The notes under the pieces: model-generated | What the model was told of the DNA's origin: nothing | The model's database searches: none | What the model saw: only the letters and a program-made list of their open reading frames with translations | Assembly: GCA_900548315.1 (NCBI GenBank) | Contig: URJU01000076.1 | Location: 1 to 9,637 of the forward strand | Source: an uncultured Coprococcus sp. | Lineage (GTDB): Bacteria > Bacillota > Clostridia > Lachnospirales > Lachnospiraceae | Reading direction: 5' to 3' | DNA length: 9,637 bases | Position numbers and translations under genes: made by a program | Part shown: in pieces, positions 5,492-9,637 of the stretch | How the letters are laid out: each line of letters begins with the position of its first letter | Position numbering within the stretch: position 1 is the first letter of the stretch

Positions 5492-7456
5492 ATGTCAAAG
5501 AAGAAATTGGGAATCGGGATAGCGGCGGTGGCAGCAGTCGGCGCAGGAGCAGCAGCTCTTACAGTAAAGAATCACAATAAGGCAAAAGTTCAGAAGGAGA
5601 AGGCTGCGGCTGAACATGCAGAGTACCGCAATACAGAGCGCGGAAAGCATGAAAAGAACAGCAAGGGAATCTATTATACAAATGGTAACTACGAGGCATT
5701 TGCCAGACCGAGAAAGCCGGAGGGCGTGGATGACAAGAATGCATATATAGTGGGAAGTGGTCTTGCATCACTGGCAGCAGCCTGCTTCCTTGTACGTGAC
5801 GGACAGATGCCGGGTTCACATATCCATATTCTTGAGGCTATGGATATAGCGGGCGGTGCATGCGATGGAATATTTGATCCTGCCAGAGGCTACGTCATGA
5901 GAGGTGGACGTGAGATGGAGAACCATTTCGAGTGCCTGTGGGATCTGTTCAGAAGTATACCTTCCATAGAGACACCGGGGGTATCGGTTCTTGACGAGTA
6001 TTACTGGCTGAACAAGGAGGATCCAAATTATTCACTGTGCAGAGCAACAGTGAACAGAGGCAAGGATGCCCACACAGATGGCAAATTCAATCTGAGCCAG
6101 AAGGGCTGTATGGAGATCATGAAGCTCTTCATGACAAAGGACGAGGATCTGTATGACAAGACGATAGAGGATGTATTCGACGATGAGGTATTTGATTCAA
6201 CATTCTGGCTGTACTGGAGGACGATGTTCGCATTTGAGAATTGGCACAGCGCGCTGGAGATGAAACTTTACTTCCAGAGATTCATACATCACATCTCAGG
6301 ACTTCCAGATTTCTCGGCCCTCAAGTTCACAAAGTACAACCAGTATGAGTCGCTGATCCTTCCGATGGTGAAGTATCTTGAGGCTGCGGGCGTGACATTC
6401 CAGTACAACACGGAGGTCACAAATGTCATATTTGATATGAGAGACGGTAAGAAGATAGCAAAGACCATCGAGTGCAGGATAAACGGAACTGAGAAGGGTA
6501 TTCCACTCACTGAGAACGATCTTGTATTTGTCACAAATGGAAGCTGCACGGAGGGAACTATTTACGGAGACCAGAATCATGCGCCAAATGGTGACGCAGA
6601 GGTGAGAACAAGCGGCTGCTGGAGCCTGTGGAAGAACATAGCTGCACAGGATCCTTCATTTGGCCATCCTGAGAAGTTCTGCTCTGATATATCTAAGACA
6701 AACTGGGAGTCAGCAACAGTCACAACGCTGGACGACAAGATCATCCCATACATCGTAGATATCTGCAAGCGTGATCCGAGAACAGGAAAGGTTGTCACGG
6801 GTGGTATAGTGAGCTGCCAGGATTCAAGCTGGCTGATGAGCTGGACCATCAACAGACAGGGACAGTTCAAGACCCAGGACAAGGATAAGGTGTGTGTATG
6901 GGTATATGGCCTGTTCACAGATGTTCCGGGCGATTATATCAAGAAACCTATGAAGGATTGTACCGGTAAGGAGATCACGGAGGAGTGGCTTTACCATCTG
7001 GGTGTGCCAGAAGAGGAGATCGAGGAGCTGGCCACAAACAGCGCAGTCTGTGTGCCAACTATGATGCCATATATCACCGCGTTCTTCATGCCTAGAGCAA
7101 AGGGCGACAGACCAGACGTAATTCCGGACGGATGCACCAACTTTGCATTCCTCGGACAGTTCGCCGACACTCCTCGTGACACAGTGTTCACCACAGAGTA
7201 TTCAGTGAGAACTGCTATGGAGGCTGTGTATGGACTCCTCGGTGTGGACAGAGGTGTTCCAGAGGTGTGGGGAAGTGTGTACGATATCCGTGAACTGCTG
7301 GACAGCAGCGTGAAACTCATGGATGGCAAATCTCCGCTTGAGATAAATCTCGGACCACTGAACAAGCTCAAGAGACCTATACTTAGGAAGATCCAGGGCA
7401 CGGTGATCGAAAAGGTACTGAGAGACCACGATATTATAAAAGAGGGTATGCTGTAG
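5492..7456 (+). CDS. ohyA: Oleate hydratase (FAD-dependent fatty acid hydratase) with N-terminal hydrophobic extension
   Basis: This 654-residue enzyme is of the oleate hydratase family (formerly 67-kDa myosin-cross-reactive antigen). The family adds water to the cis-9 double bond of unsaturated fatty acids to make 10-hydroxy acids, with FAD in a structural role. The dinucleotide-binding motif is at 86-97 (IVGSGLASLAAA). The signature RGGREMENHFECLWDLF follows at 137-153; Glu141 corresponds to the catalytic glutamate of this motif in characterised enzymes. The family block GQFADTPRDTVFTTEYSVRT lies near the C terminus. Many members have about 590 residues. The extra length here is an N-terminal stretch: KKK, a hydrophobic Ala/Gly-rich segment at 6-25, and a charged linker to about 58, suggesting membrane tethering. 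The role is probably detoxification of host or dietary unsaturated fatty acids. Codon choice looks more C/G-ending than in the secreted protein gene, consistent with good expression. Confidence 0.96.
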   Translation: MSKKKLGIGIAAVAAVGAGAAALTVKNHNKAKVQKEKAAAEHAEYRNTERGKHEKNSKGIYYTNGNYEAFARPRKPEGVDDKNAYIVGSGLASLAAACFLVRDGQMPGSHIHILEAMDIAGGACDGIFDPARGYVMRGGREMENHFECLWDLFRSIPSIETPGVSVLDEYYWLNKEDPNYSLCRATVNRGKDAHTDGKFNLSQKGCMEIMKLFMTKDEDLYDKTIEDVFDDEVFDSTFWLYWRTMFAFENWHSALEMKLYFQRFIHHISGLPDFSALKFTKYNQYESLILPMVKYLEAAGVTFQYNTEVTNVIFDMRDGKKIAKTIECRINGTEKGIPLTENDLVFVTNGSCTEGTIYGDQNHAPNGDAEVRTSGCWSLWKNIAAQDPSFGHPEKFCSDISKTNWESATVTTLDDKIIPYIVDICKRDPRTGKVVTGGIVSCQDSSWLMSWTINRQGQFKTQDKDKVCVWVYGLFTDVPGDYIKKPMKDCTGKEITEEWLYHLGVPEEEIEELATNSAVCVPTMMPYITAFFMPRAKGDRPDVIPDGCTNFAFLGQFADTPRDTVFTTEYSVRTAMEAVYGLLGVDRGVPEVWGSVYDIRELLDSSVKLMDGKSPLEINLGPLNKLKRPILRKIQGTVIEKVLRDHDIIKEGML

Positions 7457-7481
7457 GTTGAAGTTAATATAGAGTAATAAG

Positions 7482-7524
7482 AAAGTTCCATGTGTCTGCA
7501 CGGTGCAGATGCATGGAACTTTTT
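7482..7524. terminator. Hairpin terminator between convergent genes
   Basis: AAAGTTCCATG (7482-7492) and TCTGCAC (7495-7501) pair with GTGCAGA (7503-7509) and CATGGAACTTT (7512-7522). A TG/TG mismatch interrupts the stem, and the T-run ends at 7524. It starts 26 bp after the hydratase stop. On the minus strand the same stem is followed by TTTCTTATT, so it may also terminate the convergent membrane-protein gene. Confidence 0.85.
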
Positions 7525-7553
7525 ATGTGTTTGAATTAGTTTGGAGACGGTTG

Positions 7554-8255
7554 TTAATTGCTGTTTCTTTTAGAATATACAAAGCTGGCAACTAGCCAGA
7601 TGAGGCAGGCGGTGTTTCCTGATGCCTGACTGAATACATAATCCAGTGTGGATATGTCGGCGCCCATGGCCTGTCTGATGTCAGGAATGAGCACAAATAT
7701 AAGCTGCCATGTGATGATGTGAAATACGATCATGCTCCTCTTCATGACAGTTCTGCCTGCCAGCAGCGATATAAGACTTGTGAGCATGAGCAGTGCCGTA
7801 GGTATGTACACTATGCTGACGGCTGGAAAGAGCAGATTGTAGTAGTCGTCAACATATGCGATGGCCTGTTCTCTTCCAATGTGTTCAGACAGATAGGTTA
7901 CCCAGTAAGCGAGTGTTCCCACGAGAAAATGCAGTGTCGCGGCGGACGCGACATACATGAGCCCTGCGTATTTGACGAGTGCCCTCGTCTTGCGGTACTT
8001 GGGAAGTATCTGCTCCGATATGGCGTCTATGCCAAATGCATAGAAGAACATACCGACAAGACCTGTCACAAGCAGCAGAGCCACTCTCCACAGCTGGAAA
8101 TCCCCGTTCAGATATGCCCCCCTCACATAAAGTCCTTTGTCCGCGGGTGATGCGGGTACTATGCTGATACACAGATCCCCCACGATCAGGAGCGCTGCGC
8201 CGAGCGCGCCCAGCAGGCAGTTCCTTTGGTATTTAATTTTTTCTTTCTGTTCCAT
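7554..8255 (-). CDS. Six-helix integral membrane protein of unknown function
   Basis: This encodes 233 residues with six likely transmembrane helices at about 13-34, 56-78, 95-120, 139-166, 173-191 and 212-227. The short N terminus is basic (MEQKEKIKYQR). Helix 1 contains GDLCISIVPASP and helix 3 contains HFLVGTLAYW, with polar residues unusual for a purely structural segment; DIRQAMGAD lies in the last loop. No transporter or enzyme motif is recognisable. It recalls uncharacterised Clostridia membrane families of similar size (perhaps DUF6796), but I cannot confirm this. The start is supported by AAGGGGG (8261-8267 on the plus strand), 5 bp upstream of the ATG. It is transcribed toward the hydratase gene, from a region with the dyad at 8284-8299, and appears monocistronic. 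Confidence 0.85.
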   Translation of the reverse strand: MEQKEKIKYQRNCLLGALGAALLIVGDLCISIVPASPADKGLYVRGAYLNGDFQLWRVALLLVTGLVGMFFYAFGIDAISEQILPKYRKTRALVKYAGLMYVASAATLHFLVGTLAYWVTYLSEHIGREQAIAYVDDYYNLLFPAVSIVYIPTALLMLTSLISLLAGRTVMKRSMIVFHIITWQLIFVLIPDIRQAMGADISTLDYVFSQASGNTACLIWLVASFVYSKRNSN

Positions 8256-8283
8256 GTAATCCCCCTTGTAAATAATCTATATG

Positions 8284-8299
8284 GTTAGCATAAACTAAC
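8284..8299. promoter_or_regulatory. Dyad upstream of the minus-strand membrane protein
   Basis: GTTAG (8284-8288) and CTAAC (8295-8299) are perfect inverted arms around 6 bp, about 30 bp upstream of the minus-strand start codon. The TTAG...CTAA form is loosely like operators of DtxR-type metal repressors, but the arm spacing differs from that consensus. A transcription factor site is plausible. I found no clear -35/-10 pair for the minus-strand gene. Confidence 0.35.
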
Positions 8300-8374
8300 T
8301 AGAGCATATCATATACGAGGAGATAATTGAAGAAATATTTGCCAAAAACAAGTCGCGCCAATGGGGAAAGAAAA

Positions 8375-8403
8375 TTGACTTTTTTCGTGTATAAAAATAT
8401 ACT
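8375..8403 (+). promoter_or_regulatory. Sigma-70-type promoter of the four-helix membrane protein gene
   Basis: TTGACT (8375-8380) and TATACT (8398-8403) are separated by exactly 17 bp, each one base from consensus. The predicted start near 8410 gives a leader of about 40 nt to the ATG at 8449. Confidence 0.82.
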
Positions 8404-8448
8404 TTCCATATATATACAATAAAAGATGCTTAAGAATGGAGGTACATT

Positions 8449-9222
8449 ATGAGGGGAAGATGGAAAAAGGAGATTTTGTTATTTGTGATAGGTGCAGTAT
8501 GGGGATTCATATATTGGGGCAATACGGTGTGGAATCCTGATGTGCAGTACCTCTTGCAAGATATAAAACATATAAAATTGCCGCTTAACTGGCATTGGAT
8601 ATTTGACTCAGGTGTGCATCTTGGCATAGCGGCTCTTGTGTTGGCGGTTGGCACACTGTTGATTCTATGGATACTGCGCTTTTTATCAGATTCACGTAAC
8701 ACACATGGGCTGATCATAGCCGGCCAGTGGTTCACAGATCTGATCTTATGTTCATTTCTGACTGGCGTGATCCTGTTCTATTTTAATAAATGGTTCCTAT
8801 ACAAGATTATTGGCGATAAAGGTGATGTCGTATTTTCCATAGCATATTTGTTTGTATACATATTGATATATATGATACTGTGTTCATGGTTTGATATATC
8901 CATTGAGAGGGTACAGAGAAAACCAAAGAAGAATTGCAGTCTGCTTATATGTCAGGTTCAGAATCGTGAGACATTTATGGATGTCAAGGAACTAGTAAAG
9001 AATTGCAAGTACACAGAGTGCTATACGTTGATGAAAAATAATCAGGAGAGATTGTCTCCAAAACAGTTCTGGGTCATAAGGGAGACGAACTTTACAGGGA
9101 AAAAGATGACAGCCGAGTGGAGATATTATGCAAATGGTGACTATGTAGAACTGGATGATGAAGAGCTTGCGACCAGGTTGCTGCTTGCTGAGAATGCAAA
9201 GAATATAGACTGGCAGTTATAA
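8449..9222 (+). CDS. Four-helix membrane protein with cytoplasmic C-terminal domain, unknown function
   Basis: This encodes 257 residues. The predicted transmembrane helices are at about 8-25, 56-78, 90-112 and 127-148. A soluble, charged domain of about 105 residues follows (152-257), containing SLLICQVQNRETF, KQFWVIRETNFTGKKM and AEWRYYANGDYVELDDEEL. With a basic N terminus and an even number of helices, the C-terminal domain is expected in the cytoplasm. I recognise no family; the layout could suit a sensor or an accessory protein, but there is no kinase, GGDEF or DNA-binding motif. The start is well supported by TGGAGGT (8437-8443), 5 bp upstream, and by a near-consensus promoter. The next gene follows after 53 bp without a visible terminator, so the two may be cotranscribed. 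Confidence 0.85.
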   Translation: MRGRWKKEILLFVIGAVWGFIYWGNTVWNPDVQYLLQDIKHIKLPLNWHWIFDSGVHLGIAALVLAVGTLLILWILRFLSDSRNTHGLIIAGQWFTDLILCSFLTGVILFYFNKWFLYKIIGDKGDVVFSIAYLFVYILIYMILCSWFDISIERVQRKPKKNCSLLICQVQNRETFMDVKELVKNCKYTECYTLMKNNQERLSPKQFWVIRETNFTGKKMTAEWRYYANGDYVELDDEELATRLLLAENAKNIDWQL

Positions 9223-9275
9223 TCGTATATAATGTTGTTAGTCTATGATATAAAAGACACGAGAGAGAAGTAAAT

Positions 9276-9603
9276 ATGAAAAAGATAGAGATAAACGACA
9301 AATGGATGCAGAAGACCGGTGTTGTGTGGCTCGGTGCCATGTTGTGCTGTCTGCTGTGGGGAAGCGCATTCCCCTGTATAAAGATAGGCTACGGAATGTG
9401 GAATATAGAGAGTGTGGATACATCGTCACAGATACTGTTCGCAGGTATGCGATTCGTGCTGGCGGGAATTCTTGCCGTGATATTTGGAAGTCTGCTGGAA
9501 GGAAGATTCATCAGGCCGGAGAAGGGCTGCGCCGGCAAGATAGCGTGGCTTGCGATGCTGCAGACAGTCATGCAATACCTGTTCTTTTATATAGGTCTCG
9601 CAC
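9276..9603 (+). CDS. DMT/EamA-family transporter, N-terminal fragment (cut by fragment end)
   Basis: The reading frame is open from the ATG at 9276 to the last genomic base and gives 109 complete residues; later codons would be adapter. The sequence LCCLLWGSAFPCIKIGYGMW is the characteristic first helix of EamA/RhaT-like drug-metabolite transporters (pattern LLWGSAFP.IK). ILFAGMRFVLAGILAVIFG then gives the second helix (F.GMRF..AG motif), and the start of helix 3 is YLFFYIGLA. Full-length members have about 300 residues and ten helices in two EamA repeats, so roughly two thirds is missing. The substrate is unpredictable, with amino acids or small metabolites common for the family. The ribosome binding site is weak (GAGAGAGAAG at 9261-9270). 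A TATAAT at 9228-9233 lacks a good -35. Confidence 0.88.
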
Positions 9604-9636
9604 CTGTCTCTTATACACATCTGACGCTGCCGACGA
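9604..9636 (-). other. Nextera Read-1 adapter (library sequence)
   Basis: This is the complete reverse complement of the 33-nt Nextera Read-1 adapter, beginning with the mosaic end CTGTCTCTTATACACATCT (9604-9622). It mirrors the adapter at 1-29 and is not genomic. The final T at 9637 is outside the standard adapter. Confidence 0.98.
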
Positions 9637-9637
9637 T

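Noticed and set aside
5400..5522. A 40-codon GTG-initiated leader peptide ahead of the hydratase
   Set aside because: The Shine-Dalgarno sequence is only 2 bp from the GTG, the peptide has no recognisable features, and the frame overlaps the hydratase start.
7719..8150. A 143-residue plus-strand frame with many Cys and His
   Set aside because: It is antisense to the six-helix membrane protein gene, which has a good start, ribosome binding site and hydropathy. The Cys/His content is a by-product of the opposite strand.
1..9637. Terminal inverted repeats suggesting a 9.6-kb transposon
   Set aside because: The repeats are exactly the Nextera Read-1 adapter with the Tn5 mosaic end, and no transposase gene lies between them.

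Overview
The window is one sequencing-library molecule or contig. It has 9,574 bp of genomic DNA (30-9603) and, at each end, an Illumina Nextera (Tn5 mosaic-end) Read-1 adapter, in opposite orientations (1-29 and 9604-9636). The adapters are library sequence, and open reading frames that run into them (for example one starting MYKRQ) have artificial ends. The genomic part looks like a gut-type Lachnospiraceae (Clostridia). The evidence is moderate GC, strong AGGAGG-type ribosome binding sites, a large secreted protein with the Cys-pair / YNGK-type / fibronectin III C-terminal modules common in that family, and an oleate hydratase of the Firmicutes type. The genus cannot be fixed from sequence alone.

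Left part (30-4642): a short REP-like palindrome precedes a small TetR-family regulator (78-638). Directly behind it lies the frameshifted C-terminal stub of a diguanylate cyclase (GGDEF) gene (661-805). A good promoter with an extended -10 and an overlapping near-perfect dyad then leads into a 1,199-residue secreted multidomain protein (957-4556).

Centre (4643-7524): a second TetR-family regulator starts at a GTG (4643-5221) and is closed by a strong rho-independent terminator. A 219-bp leader with two clear stem structures precedes a 654-residue oleate hydratase (5492-7456). This enzyme carries an unusual hydrophobic N-terminal segment. The TetR gene and the hydratase gene probably form a regulator/target pair for sensing and hydrating unsaturated fatty acids. 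A hairpin terminator follows.

Right part (7554-9603): an unrecognised six-helix membrane protein on the minus strand converges on the hydratase. It shares a 193-bp divergent intergenic region with a plus-strand gene for a four-helix membrane protein with a soluble C-terminal domain (8449-9222), which has a near-consensus promoter. The window ends inside a DMT/EamA-family transporter gene (9276 onward), cut by the library fragment end.

No tRNA, rRNA, CRISPR array or intact mobile element was seen. The most interesting points are the structured, possibly switching leader of the oleate hydratase, its membrane-anchor extension, and the uncharacterised N-terminal half of the large secreted protein. 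None of these amounts to a demonstrated new system.
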